NCBI GenBank assembly: GCA_009663005.1
Contig: VIGQ01000677.1
Location: 1 to 25,000 of the forward strand
Length of the DNA stretch: 25,000 bases
Reading direction: 5' to 3'
DNA from: Actinidia chinensis
Lineage: Eukaryota; Streptophyta; Magnoliopsida; Ericales; Actinidiaceae
Shown: in pieces, positions 9,721 to 19,575 of the stretch
Layout of the letters: every line of letters begins with the position of its first letter
Position numbering within the stretch: position 1 is the first letter of the stretch
The notes under the pieces: generated by a model
What the model was told of the DNA's origin: nothing
The model's input: the letters and a program-made list of their open reading frames with translations, nothing else
Database searches by the model: none
Made by a program: the position numbers and the translations under genes

Positions 9721-11086
9721 TGGATTAAACGACTCTAATAATCAACAAATAAATCATACATAAATATAAATGCATATAAATTAAACTATTTCGTTCATTA
9801 ATATAGTGGTATCTTCGTTCATATAATATGAATGCATCGGGACCTAAATCCAATAAATAACATGACTCCTGCGGAAATTAATGGTATTTATTTGATTCCG
9901 CGCGCCCATCATATCCCTTATGAATTTTATCATCTTAGACATCTCATGTCAATAAATCATAATACCCGATCTCTCTTTGTCTCAAAAGTTAACGATCAAC
10001 TCCGTTGTGAGAATATCATTCTCTTTTGATTGAGTGTATAAAAATCATGTAGAATCGAAAGACAACCGTTGTGAACAAGTTTCCGTAAAAAATCACTTTT
10101 CACATCCCGTCTCCCTTAATTCTATTCTAAGAAGTCAATCTTGTAAACCAGCAAGGCATAAACAAAACCCTCCCTATAAAGGCCATACTAGAGATACTCA
10201 AAGTCCTATCCTTATCTTAACTTTTGGGACCCGATGACTGGAATACCGTGGAATTTTCATAATCCCTTTCTCACTCAATTTTTATAAAAAAAAGGATTAC
10301 ATTTATACATCACACATGCATGAAAATAAAATCTCACTGTCCATATTGAATTAAAAACCTAAATTAATATTACACATGAATCGCATGTCTTTTCATAGAT
10401 CATGATTAATATTTTTACCAATAGATCTATATTACTCTTATCATGCATAATCTATTAATCATAAAGCAAAAAAATATTAACAACTCTATTTCTCCGCTCA
10501 TGGTAAGCCTATAAGGCACCTAAATTTTTTTTTTTATTTAATCTAGAATGTCTTCCATAGTCCTCTTCATGCACCATCTAGGAATTCATCACCATTTTCT
10601 TAATTAGTCCTCCGGGTCTCCATGAATATTACAATAAGATTTATACCCACTGTGTGGTCTTACATGATGATTAAAAATAATAAAATTTAGGAATATCATT
10701 GGAACGTGCCCATATTGGAATTCAAATCATTCGCCCTTTTTTACAGCTTCTAATCGCCAACCATGAGAGATAAATACATATATCATCATTCATCACATGA
10801 ATTACAAGTATGCTACGATACAAATTAAACAAAAACTAGGTATATTAGCAAAAATTAGCTTTAATCATTATTGACCTAGAATACATATCGAAACCTCCTT
10901 TAAAATTTAAAACAATAGAATCAATCCTCAGTTCTATACAATAACTTATTTAAATTTCAAATGCTAATATACTTGACATAATATACATACATGCTCAACA
11001 ACTATGATTAATTAATGATCCTGAAAGATGAGAATAATAATAAAAAATTATTATCAATCAATGTTGATGGATTAACATAGGTGTAA
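9721..11086 (-). other. Copia leader between PBS and gag, 1.37 kb, non-coding
   Basis: AT-rich with no recognisable protein on either strand. It is long for a copia leader, so it may include sequence from another insertion. The open frames of 65 and 67 codons on the plus strand (9832-10237) have no coding-like composition and are taken as chance. Confidence 0.5.
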
Positions 11087-11087
11087 T

Positions 11088-11098
11088 TCTTATACCAA
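11088..11098 (-). other. Degenerate primer binding site of the copia element, iMet type
   Basis: The minus strand reads TTGGTATAAGA, against TTGGTATCAGA expected for plant initiator tRNA-Met. It directly follows the LTR end CCCTTCA. Confidence 0.7.
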
Positions 11099-11099
11099 T

Positions 11100-12606
11100 T
11101 GAAGGGAACCATTTCTCCGCAAAGGAAGGTAGGTTTTTAAATTTTTTTTGTTTCAGATCTTATAATCCTACAACGTCATAAAGAGGGAAGTCGATCTACC
11201 TTATTGCTGAAACTTTCATATCTTATTGTTGCGTTTCTTTTCTTTCAATAAATTTTAATCACTTTATTGTGTTGTTTTTTCAACAAAATGTTATTTAGCA
11301 CTTTAATTGCTAAAATTTCTAGCACTTTATTATTGCGTTTATTTATAAATTTCATCATTCAGCAATTTTTTAATTTGGCTGTAAATCCTAGTCCTAAACA
11401 TTTAAGATTTTGTTTTTTTTTTAGTTTTTCTAAACTCTTTTGCTCCTTCTCTCATTTTTTTCTCAACCTAACCAATCCTTCTGAGTGTGGGCCTACATAT
11501 TTTTTCTTCCTCAAAATCTTGTAGAGATTTAAAAAAAATCATAAGATTGGCAACCCCATATGCATATATATAGGTAGGTTTGTTCAACACTAGGGCAATG
11601 AAATAGGATATTAGGAAATCTTAGTTTGGTTTCAATTAAAATCCTAAAAGTTCTACTTATCCAGCATAACTTAATTTTTAGTAATTTAATTAATCCAAAT
11701 TAATTTCACTAATAATTTGGATTGCACCCAAAGTAAATGACTAAAAACTCTTAATCGTTATTTTATACGCACAATTAAATCCCATCTATGAGTCTCAATA
11801 ATTAGAGAGTTAGATTAATTAACACGTCCGAACCCTAATTATTTTAAACCCTCATGAATCCTCAATTTATTTCTATTTTAGTTATTTAAAACAATAAGTC
11901 TTCATTTTGATAAATAATTTATTGAAAGACTGTATCCGAATTTCAATGACTAAATTACTGAATTAACTCACAAGTGATATCCGCTCCTCTCCTAGAAGAG
12001 ATTAAGATTCTATCTTTAGAATTAAATATTTTCACATACCTAATAATGGACCACCTAAGATACCGAGGTGTTGACATCAATTAGCCTTCTCATTGGTAAA
12101 TTAAAGTGAAACGATGTTAAAGAAAAATTGAGTTCTACCATTTTCCAAGATTAAAAGTCAATTACAAATAGAGAATGTAAGATTTTATCATAAAGCGATA
12201 ATTTAATATGATTTACTTTCTTACATGATCCAGTTAATATATTCTCTCAATATACCAATATTTTAACCCATAGTCACTGCTCTAATGAATTGAGATAAAC
12301 CACAGCTATCACACATGGGGTTAATAGTATTATAGTTTTCGCAAATGAGACGTCCAATCTCATCATCACCGACTACGAACTAATTTTATATTTCCCCAGA
12401 ATCAAACGATTTAATCTCGTGGTAAAAACTCATTTTCACGACATATTTCGTATCTCATAATAACTTAGGGATATTTCATCTCATATATATAATATATCCA
12501 TATCACCTCATAATTATTTAAAATAACCTTCTTATATGATAAAATAAATACTTATTTTAATAAATTATATTAAATATTTGAACATGTGGGCATACAATTT
12601 TCAACA
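11100..12606 (-). repeat. 5' LTR of the copia element, about 1507 bp
   Basis: On the minus strand the LTR begins TGTTGAAAATTG (12606) and ends CCCTTCA (11106-11100), one base before the PBS. A TATA box (CTATATATA) lies about 1040 bp in, so U3 is about 1 kb and R/U5 about 440 bp. The last 300 bp carry runs of A on the element strand, which give chance ORFs on the other strand. The right flank is a GC-rich stretch unlike the LTR, supporting the boundary. The partner LTR is missing. Confidence 0.75.
11565..11573 (-). promoter_or_regulatory. TATA box of the copia LTR
   Basis: The minus strand reads CCTATATATATGCATATGG, a strong TATA match in the 3' third of the LTR, about 465 bp before the PBS. 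It would start the genomic RNA near 11540. Confidence 0.5.
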
Positions 12607-12751
12607 TTGGCACATCGCAGTAGCGGCGCGGCAAGTAAGATCGTGGCAGTGGCTGCGGGGCAGTAGTGGTGGATGGCATTGGTACAATGGCCGGCGGTGA
12701 AACCGGTGGCGGCGATGCGTGGACTGTGTACTTAGAGAGAAGAGAGTTCAT
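12607..12751 (-). CDS. GC-rich, proline-rich ORF fragment cut by the copia LTR (possible host exon)
   Basis: The minus strand has an ATG at 12751 followed by 48 codons rich in Pro, Ser and Thr (SPPPVSPPAIVPMPSTTTAP, then LPRSYLPRRYCDVP) up to the start of the copia LTR at 12606. The stretch is strikingly GC-rich in an AT-rich window. The bases before it include a CT-rich leader and a poly-A/TATA-like stretch (12752-12785), as at the start of a plant gene. I do not recognise the protein. It could be the 5' end of a host gene broken by the copia insertion, or a random GC-rich low-complexity stretch. Confidence 0.3.
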
Positions 12752-13717
12752 ATTACATTATAATTTTTTTTTTTCTTTTTTTATATTCTAAGGTATGAAG
12801 GGCCATAATATTTCATTGTAAAATATAATAGAAGTTTTCGCTCTAAAAACACCTAGTCTCCTAGACTGATCCTTGATCCAAAAGATTGTATCTAATTGTT
12901 GAAAGGACACCTAGTGGACTTTGTATAACAAAAAAAAAAAATTGAAATGATAACTTCTGTAGTTGTGAAGGGATCTTATCAAAATTTGAATGAGCTAAAG
13001 CGTGGTGAGATTTGTAATGGATTGCTATGAGAACATAATGACCAGCAGAGAAATTAACATCTACCTAATCCCCTGAGGGCACTAAGACTTTTCTTTTATC
13101 TTTTTTTAAGATTTAGATATCTTTTATCTTGGTATGAATTTTAAGAGGTGGATTTTCCCTCTCCCTCAAATTTTCCTTCAAAGCAATCGATTTTTTATAT
13201 GCTTATATCAGTAATTGCAAGTCAAAACCTTTTTGCATTCAATGGAAAAGTGGTCCTGCCTTAGTAAATGCAAACCTACCCCTTTCGCTACTTTGCATAA
13301 TAATAAAAAAAAAATTGTCTTTGAAATTAAAACAGACCAATTTCATTATGTATTCGTCTTCATTTTTTAACATTTACAGTCTTGCGTTTGCGCGAGCTCA
13401 AAGTTCAGGAGATATGCAAATCAATTTTCTGTTAAAAGTATTATATATTACCAAATTATTAAATTATAAAAATAATTTTAAGGTTTTGCCTCAGTAATAA
13501 ATTAAAAAAACTCAATAATTTGTGTTAGTAACAATTAAAAGTTTAAGGTTCATTCTTCGTTTGTAGTGTTGATGTAGCCCATATAATCTTTTCAAAAAAT
13601 TGGACCCATAAGTTTGAAATAGCCAACTAAAAATCTTTCAAAAAAACTGGAGAGAGAAATAATTGAAAGACGTTATCACCCTTTATTTGCTATCCGGTCA
13701 AAATTTTAGGTTATTCA
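12752..13717. other. Unassigned AT-rich DNA between the copia LTR flank and Tat-2
   Basis: No gene, LTR or known repeat is recognisable on either strand. Several poly-A/T runs are present (12760-12783, 12931-12942, 13302-13313). A 60-codon plus-strand frame at 13315-13497 has no coding-like features. It is probably the pre-insertion host or older repeat DNA that Tat-2 entered. Confidence 0.5.
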
Positions 13718-14154
13718 TGAGGGGTAAAAAATCTTCACCTTCTGAGGGACCTAAGGTATACAAGTCAACGAGGACATTCTGCATAAGGTCATGCCGCCAT
13801 ATCTCGCTTTTGATTGTCATTCAATATAAGCTCGGATTTTTGAAACACCATCCGTGCTCTCCATTAAGCCTCTCACATCACCTATGTTGAGTGATAATTC
13901 GCCCACCACTTGCGGCCGGAATGAACTTGAGGGGCCCCATCTTCACTAAAGTTTTTCTATAGTAGCCTTGAGGGTGTGGCGTGATAGTTATCGCGAAGCA
14001 ACTTCTACGTTTTCTATTTTAAAGTTATTACATGTACAATCTCACCCCGGCTTGCTGACGTTTGTATTCCTATGTGCAGGTAAACGAGGTCAGGAGACCG
14101 AGCTTGCGAGCCAATTCTGACTATTAGTTGCTCATCCTAGATTTCATACCCACA
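13718..14154 (+). repeat. 5' LTR of Tat-2
   Basis: It starts TGAGGGGTAAAAAATC and ends ATTTCATACCCACA, 4 nt before a PBS-like sequence. It aligns by eye with 22885-23209 through shared blocks: GGTAAAA-ATCTTCACCT-CTGA, TCATGCCGCC, AAGCTC-GATTT, CCATCC, CTTGAGG-type and GAG-CAATTCT. Sequence left of 13718 does not match that left of 22885, which fixes the boundary. It is about 110 bp longer than the 3' LTR because of extra sequence around 13960-14070. Confidence 0.7.
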
Positions 14155-14158
14155 TAGG

Positions 14159-14178
14159 TTCGGCGCGTCTTTGGGAAA
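14159..14178 (+). other. Primer binding site of Tat-2, degenerate
   Basis: TTCGGCGCGTCTTTGGGAAA resembles the TTGGCGCCGTCTGTGGGA-type sequence usual after Tat-lineage 5' LTRs. It has several substitutions or indels, consistent with the age of the copy. It sits 4 nt after the LTR end. Confidence 0.65.
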
Positions 14179-14264
14179 GATTAGTCTCCATACTCTAGCA
14201 CTACGTAGCCGTTATTACCTAGATAGAGTCACAATAGGCCTCTAGATAACAGATCACATCCCTT

Positions 14265-15640
14265 ATGGCGAAAGGTGGTCAAGCTCCCGATCTTGAAGAC
14301 ATTCATTGTGAGAGCAGGAATTGCCGAGTAGATCAGACTCATGACACGAGAAAAGCCCATATGAAATCACCTTCTGCCACCACACCCATCGAAGATGCTT
14401 GATCACTCTCCTAGTATCAACCGATCGCGGCGGATCTAGGTTCATAGAAACGTCCATAATGTGGGTAGGGAATTCAGCATGAGGTCTCAACACCAGTGGC
14501 GAGTTACCACTCTCAACGAGGAAGGAGAGTCTTGATATATCTGAGTCTCAATCATCTAGCAGAACTCCAGCCACGACAGGCGAGAAAGTCGGAGACGTAG
14601 AAGATCACCTCACTGGTGTTTTTTGAACTGAGTACTAGATGCCACAATCGTTTCACATCCTAGAATTTAAATATCTAGATGCTCGGTTCAACGCCATCAA
14701 TATTTGGTGTAAATCGCCCCAGTTACTATAAACGTCTTGATAAGGCAAACCAAACCTCATTCATTAGAAGGGTAATGAAAGTCATGTTTCCCGCCGGATT
14801 TAACTGCCATCCGTCAACTAGGACTTGACGCTGGGAAGAATAGATACCATGGATTACTTAGACTCATAACAAAAACTTGATAACGCTCTAGGTGTTCGAT
14901 GAGTAATGTTGCAAGAATTTTTTGCAAACTTTAAAAGGCCGGCGAGATCATGGTTCAAAAAGTTGTCTCCCAGAACCATTGTTTCATTGGGACGTAAACA
15001 GTTTTTTTTGTCACATCAATTTCATGAGTTGCAGTGTCAGGCGAAGACCACTCCCATTATTTTTTCACATCCCCCAGAAAGATGGGGAGACCTTGAAAGA
15101 TTATGTCAGGAAATTAATCATTTCGTCCTCAAAGGGAAAATCCCAGTGACAAGGTGGTAATCATGGCTATGATGGAGGGTCTTTTTCTAGGCCTACTATT
15201 TGATTCCCTCTCCAAAAGCGTCCTTGAAACTTTGTCAGCACTCCAAAGTAAGGCCAACAATACATCATAGTTGAGGAGTTGGCAAAAGCCAAGCGTAAGA
15301 GGCGAGGAAAGGATGATCACAAGAGAAAAGAGCCTGATACTCGATGAACGGACTACAGGGGTGAGCTGAAAAAAGAGAGGACCGAACAAGATGTTAGGAG
15401 ACGAATTAATGAACGATGCCCTTGCACTCCACCTCGCTGAATAAATTTGATGCTGCCTCCTCTCAACGCCCCTATAGCCCAAGTACTCATGGAGATCAAG
15501 AATGAAGACTTTATGAAGTGGCCTGGGAAGATTAAAACCAACTCCCTCTTGGGCATAATACAGAGAAGTGCTTTTAATTGAAAGGAATGATACTGATTCT
15601 AATCAAGACTGGATACTTGAGAAAGTATGTAGTTGATTGC
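14265..15640 (+). pseudogene. Tat-2 gag, decayed
   Basis: The ATG at 14265 opens MAKGGQAPDLED and soon hits stops. Later coding traces in shifting frames include KVMFPAGFNCHPS (near 14775), LQTLKGRRDHGSKS and its other-frame FANFKRPARSWFKKLSP (near 14920; the 'LKG-A--WF--LP' gag core), FFCHINFM, GETLKDYVRK (near 15090), MAMMEGL and [20 protein letters not shown] (15163-15260). [13 protein letters not shown] (near 15515) marks the end before the zinc-knuckle region. This is the retrotransposon gag layout of Tat elements. At least six stops or frame changes are visible. A 117-codon frame on the opposite strand (15129-15482) is a shadow. Confidence 0.78.
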
Positions 15641-16240
15641 AATAGGCTTGATTCACCTGATAGAGGGTACGCTGATAATAGACCGACCACAGGTGATATT
15701 CAAACTATTTATGGAGTTTTTGGATTAGGAGGATGTTCAACCTCATCCCCAAAAATGCATGCTAGAGAGGGCATTTGGGCAAGCAGAAGAAGAGGTTTAC
15801 AACCTTTCCACACCTATGTCTGAAGCTCTCTCGCCCATCACCTTTACCAATGAGGACTTGAGGGGCTTGCATCTTCCCCATGATGATGCATTGGTGGTAT
15901 CTGCCACAATAGCCAATTTCAAAATTCAGAGGATCCTAATTCATAATAGGAATTTTACCGACATTTTATTTATCTCGCCATTTAACAAAATGAAGATAGG
16001 GTGAGACAGGCTCCACCTTTTTCATCCCCCTTTAGTCGGATTAGAAGAAGGCTTAATACACCCCCTTAGATGGATCAAGTTGCCCTTGATTTTGGGGGTG
16101 GAACCCCACTAGACTACAATATGGAAAGATTTCACCATTGTAGATTGTCCTTTGCCTTACAATGCAATCTTAAGTCGCCCTACCTTTGAAAAAATCAGAC
16201 TTATTACTTCTACCTATCACCTGATGATGAAATTCCGTAC
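15578..16240 (+). pseudogene. Tat-2 gag/protease linker and aspartic protease, decayed
   Basis: Frame 15578-15823 gives [20 protein letters not shown] then [17 protein letters not shown]. The frame then shifts to 15759-16004 with [39 protein letters not shown] and [16 protein letters not shown]. The last block is the retropepsin active-site region, expected as D-(N)-G-S; here the Asp is His and the Gly is Arg, so catalysis is lost. RLHLF-like, LILGVEPH-like and [15 protein letters not shown] (16140-16190) continue the protease to its end. It would mature the polyprotein. Confidence 0.78.
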
Positions 16241-16389
16241 TTCAACTTGGATAGGCGAGGTAAGAGGCGACCAAAAGTTTTAAGGCGATGAAGATCAGCC
16301 ACACTCCGAAACCAATTGCCAAATAGCAATTACAAATAAACGATGCTGAGATGGAGGCGCTGAGAGAAGAATAAAAGATACACCCCTTG

Positions 16390-17270
16390 TCGATCCCCGA
16401 GAGACAACAAATACCAAGCCTCTGGATGAAGTGATCCCAATTTCTATACATTCCAATTACCTAGATCACCATGTGATGATCGAGACTAAATTGACTAAGA
16501 ATTTACGAAATGCTTTGGTAGAATTTTTGAAGAAAAATTATGGTGTATTTGCATGGTCACAAGGTGATGTCCCAGGAATAGATCCTCATATCGTCGTTCA
16601 TAAGCTTTTCGTTGACTCTGATCATCCTCTACTCTTCCAAAAAAAGAAGGAAGTTTGCTCCAAAATGTTTGAAGGTCATAGAGAAAGAGGTGTCTAAGCT
16701 CATCAAGGCCGGTGTTATCAAAGAATCCCATTAGTTGGACTGGTTGGCCAACGTTGTCGTTGCCCCTAAAAAGGGTAGGAAATAAAGGGTATGCATTGAT
16801 TTCACCAACCTCAACAAGGCTTGCCCTAAAAATAGCTTCCCTCTTTCAAAGAATGATCTAATAGTTGATGTAACCTCCAAGCATAAACTCCTTAGTTTCA
16901 TGGATGCCTTCTCAGTATACAATCAGATTAAAATGCATCTTTCCGATATAGAGAAAACTTTTTTTTATAGGAAAGAGGATTGTAAGAGGATTGATATTGC
17001 TATAAAGTCATGTCTTTTAGGCTGAAGAATGCAGGTGCAACATACCAAAGACTAGTTAACAAGATGTTTAAGGAGGTGATTAGAAAAATAATGGAAGTCT
17101 ACATTGATGACATGCTGGTCAAGAGCCTCAAAGACGTTGATCATATTGCCCACTTGGAGGAAATGTTTGGTAATCTTCAAAAACATTACGTGATGCTAAA
17201 CCCTTCCAAGTGCATCTTTGGCGTATCATTGGGAAAATTCCTTGCTTGCATTTTCTAGAGTGATAAAGAA
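16390..17270 (+). pseudogene. Tat-2 reverse transcriptase, decayed but motif-rich
   Basis: The first good frame (16431-16697) reads LRNALVEFLKKNYGVFAWSQ then GDVPGIDPHIVVHKL, the usual entry to Tat RT. Frame-shifted pieces follow: LIKAGVIKES-like (16705), DWLANVVVAPKKGR-like, FTNLNKACP-like (16800) and FMDAFSVYNQIKMHLSD (16896-16945) with the first catalytic Asp. The frame 17010-17258 reads MSFRLKNAGATYQRLVNKMF and then MEVYIDDMLVKS, so the YIDD catalytic box is intact at about 17100. At least three frame changes precede it. It copied element RNA into DNA together with RNase H. Confidence 0.85.
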
Positions 17271-17688
17271 GGGATTGAGGCAAATCCCGACCAAATTCAA
17301 GCTTTGCCTTATTTTGAGCTCGCCTAGGAACATACATGGAGTGCAATAATTGACTGAGCGAGTAACGGCTCTTAATAGATTTGTTTCAAAATTAGTAGAC
17401 AAGTGTTTACCCTTTTTCAAAATTATAAGAAAGAGCAAGGCCTTTGAGTGAACAAATGTGTTCAAGATGGCATTCTAGCAGCTGAAAACGTATCTGGGAT
17501 TGCCCCCTCTGCTTATAGTTCTCAACATGGGCAAGGAACACGACATGTATCTGTATCACCCACCGCGGTGAGCACAATGCTTATAGGGGCAGAGACCAGA
17601 TACCTGAAAATTGAGAAACTTGCCTACGCCCTCATGATTGCAACTAGAAAGCTCCGCCACTATTTGCAAGCACATCCTATTGCCGTAC
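17271..17688 (+). pseudogene. Tat-2 RNase H domain, decayed and cut by repeat copy A
   Basis: Coding traces include CLPFFKIIRKSKAFE (17406-17450), QLKTYLGLPPLL in a second frame, SVSPTAVSTMLIGAETRYLK and IEKLAYALMIATRKLRHYLQ, then AHPIAVL (17448-17688). Between the 'STMLI' and 'GAETRYLK' blocks a stretch normally present in the family seems to be deleted. The domain stops at AVL, where sequence of repeat copy A begins, so the C-terminal half including later catalytic residues is missing. Confidence 0.78.
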
Positions 17689-18420
17689 TTCCACATTTCC
17701 CAAGATAATCCCGGCAACGATCCTCAATATACGTGCTTGTGAACTCTGGAAATCACTTTTATGGATTCAAATTCTCTCTTTATCAACATTAATTGCCAAG
17801 TGAACTCAAACATGACTTTAAATGAAATATGATAATAATTAAATTAAAACGCCATAATTAACCTAACTAGTCGGCCAACTTAAGTCAGTTTAAGAACTGA
17901 ACTACAAATTTTTTAATGCAGTTCCAACACCAGTGATACACTTTACACTCGAATTTTTGAAATTAGGAATGCCTCTCTTTGCATATTTTACACTTACTAG
18001 TATAACTAAGCTTCCTTTAGAAGAAAAACCCATGTGTTCTATTATCGAGAGTGTATGACTTGAGAGTATTTGAATCAAGGTGTCGGTTGTGGTTATGGGT
18101 TTTGCATAATGATTGATCTTTGTGGGAATAGACTCTATTATTACACTTAATCCTCTTGTTTAATTGCACTTGACACGTTTCATAGGTGCGTGGATGATGG
18201 TTGATGTAACTGCTTGAATTATGTTGTGTTGAGAACTATTGTTAAATATATTGGTCGACTATATTATATGAGGTGATGTTTATGTGTATCACACTAGAGC
18301 CCTCACGAGACCATCGTCCACTAAGGGGAACCTAGGGGTTTAAAGGCTTAATGCATGATGCTAAATTCATTCATGACTCTTACGAAATGAGAGATTATAA
18401 TTTTTTTTTTATACGAAAGA
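17689..18420. repeat. Inserted repeat, copy A: direct segment X (17689-17931) plus inverted segment Y (17932-18420)
   Basis: Tat coding sequence stops at 17688 and resumes by about 18430; this piece lies between. 17704-17931 matches 23287-23500 in direct orientation, for example TATCAACATTAATTGCCAAG against TATCAATATTTATCTGCAAT. 17932-18415 matches the reverse complement of about 23525-24036, for example TTTAAACCCCTAGGTT and CTCGTGAGGG on the reverse strand. On the minus strand near 17720-17709 it reads CGTTGCCGGGAT, like a tRNA-Asp primer site. It may be the LTR/PBS end of an LTR retrotransposon. The family is not recognised with confidence. Confidence 0.7.
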
Positions 18421-19575
18421 TTGTATCGATCAGCTAGATTTTGCCTCCTCCATGGCACATGTATAAAAGGTCTTTTTAAAGGACCCACTCTTTAGATTGT
18501 CTTGACTTGGAGGAATCAGATTGTGTACGTAGAGACTGATGCTATGAAGGCATCTACTGAAATCATTTGAGGCAAAATCACTTGTTGAAAAGGCAGTTCG
18601 TCATAGGGTACTTTTTAGCCCTTATGGAACAAGATGTGTGGCATGCACAAGAAAAGTGCGACAATCTAGAGATTCGCCTCTAATTAGTTGTCTTCCCCCT
18701 ACAGGATGGTTCCATATGACCAGCCCATGGCCATTTGCCAATGGAGGATAGATGTGCCTAGGACATCACCTTAAGCTCCATTATAGAAAAAAAATCTTAA
18801 TGTTTCCAGCAAGACTAACTCTTACGAAGTGGTAGAAGTAGAGCCTCTCGACAAAATCAAAAACAGAATAACAAGAATTTTGTTTGAAGAACATCGTTTG
18901 ACGATTTGGGTATTCCAAAGATTATAGTCTTAAACAACGCAAAGCAATTCAACAACTATGGATTCAAACTATTTTATCGGATCTCATCAATCTCATAACC
19001 ATTTCTCCTCGCCTAGGTTAATCCTAAGGAATTTGAAGACCGATTAGGAAAAAATCCAAAGACGAATGGGCAAAAGGACCTTCTAGGTCTACGTGCATAC
19101 CACTAGACAAGCTAAATCCCTAAGCTGAGGGACTCCATACTCCCTAGTTGGATTGGACAGAGTCATTCATACCAGGAGAAATAGGAGGGCAGCTCACGAG
19201 ATTGAATTTCGACTAAGGAGATTAACAACGAAAGTACTAGTGGGCATCAATCTTGATCTCCTCGCGCTGAAAAGGAGGAAGCAGAGACTGATGTACGTAC
19301 AAACTGCCACAAGAACCAAGTCACCAACGTCACTATAAACATAGGGTTAAGCCACAGGGTCATTTTTGCCTAGCGACGTGATTTAAGAATAATAAATCTT
19401 ATCTACAAATGAGAGCTTAATATTGGGTAAGCTTGGCCCCCTCCTTACATTGGAAGGGCCCTAGAGAGTGTCAAGATGACCAAGTAGGGAACTTATTGGA
19501 TGGAAGATAGGTGAAAAGGAAGGCATTACCTAACCCGGGAATGCTGAACACTTGAAGAACATACTACCAATAGTT
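18421..19575 (+). pseudogene. Tat-2 integrase (zinc region, core, C-terminal domain), decayed
   Basis: Shifting frames give LYKRS-like (near 18470), LVEKAVRHRV (near 18585, zinc-binding region), PLWNKMCGMHKKSATI-type sequence (18620), CDNLEI, MTSPWPFANGG (near 18718, core entry), KNFV and FGIPKIIVLNNAKQFNNYGF (18905-18965). QANGQ-type sequence is lost. NLDLLALKRRKQRL (near 19250) and GKLGP then WNAEHLKN-type sequence (19425-19560) form the C-terminal domain. The second core Asp appears as Asn in 'LNNAKQF'. It would have inserted cDNA; it is inactive here. The copy in Tat-1 matches over the second half. Confidence 0.8.

Larger units (their letters stand above)
7078..12606 (-). mobile_element. 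Ty1/copia retrotransposon, 5' LTR through partial RT, decayed
   Basis: On the minus strand the order is LTR (12606-11100), iMet-type PBS, long leader, gag with a CCHC knuckle, protease, GAG-pre-integrase, integrase core, then the start of RT. Integrase before RT is diagnostic of Ty1/copia. The element ends inside RT at about 7078, so RNase H and the 3' LTR are missing. Stops and frameshifts occur throughout. The integrase/gag sequence resembles the TNT/Tork-type plant copia proteins, but I cannot fix the lineage. Confidence 0.8.

Noticed and set aside
9832..10237. Two consecutive plus-strand ORFs of 65 and 67 codons
   Set aside because: No similarity to known proteins that I can see, no coding-like composition, and placed in the leader of a minus-strand copia element.
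11267..11524. 85-codon plus-strand ORF rich in Phe and Leu
   Set aside because: It is the antisense of the A-rich R/U5 part of the copia LTR.
15129..15482. 117-codon minus-strand ORF
   Set aside because: It lies opposite the Tat-2 gag pseudogene, whose motifs are clear on the plus strand; a shadow frame.
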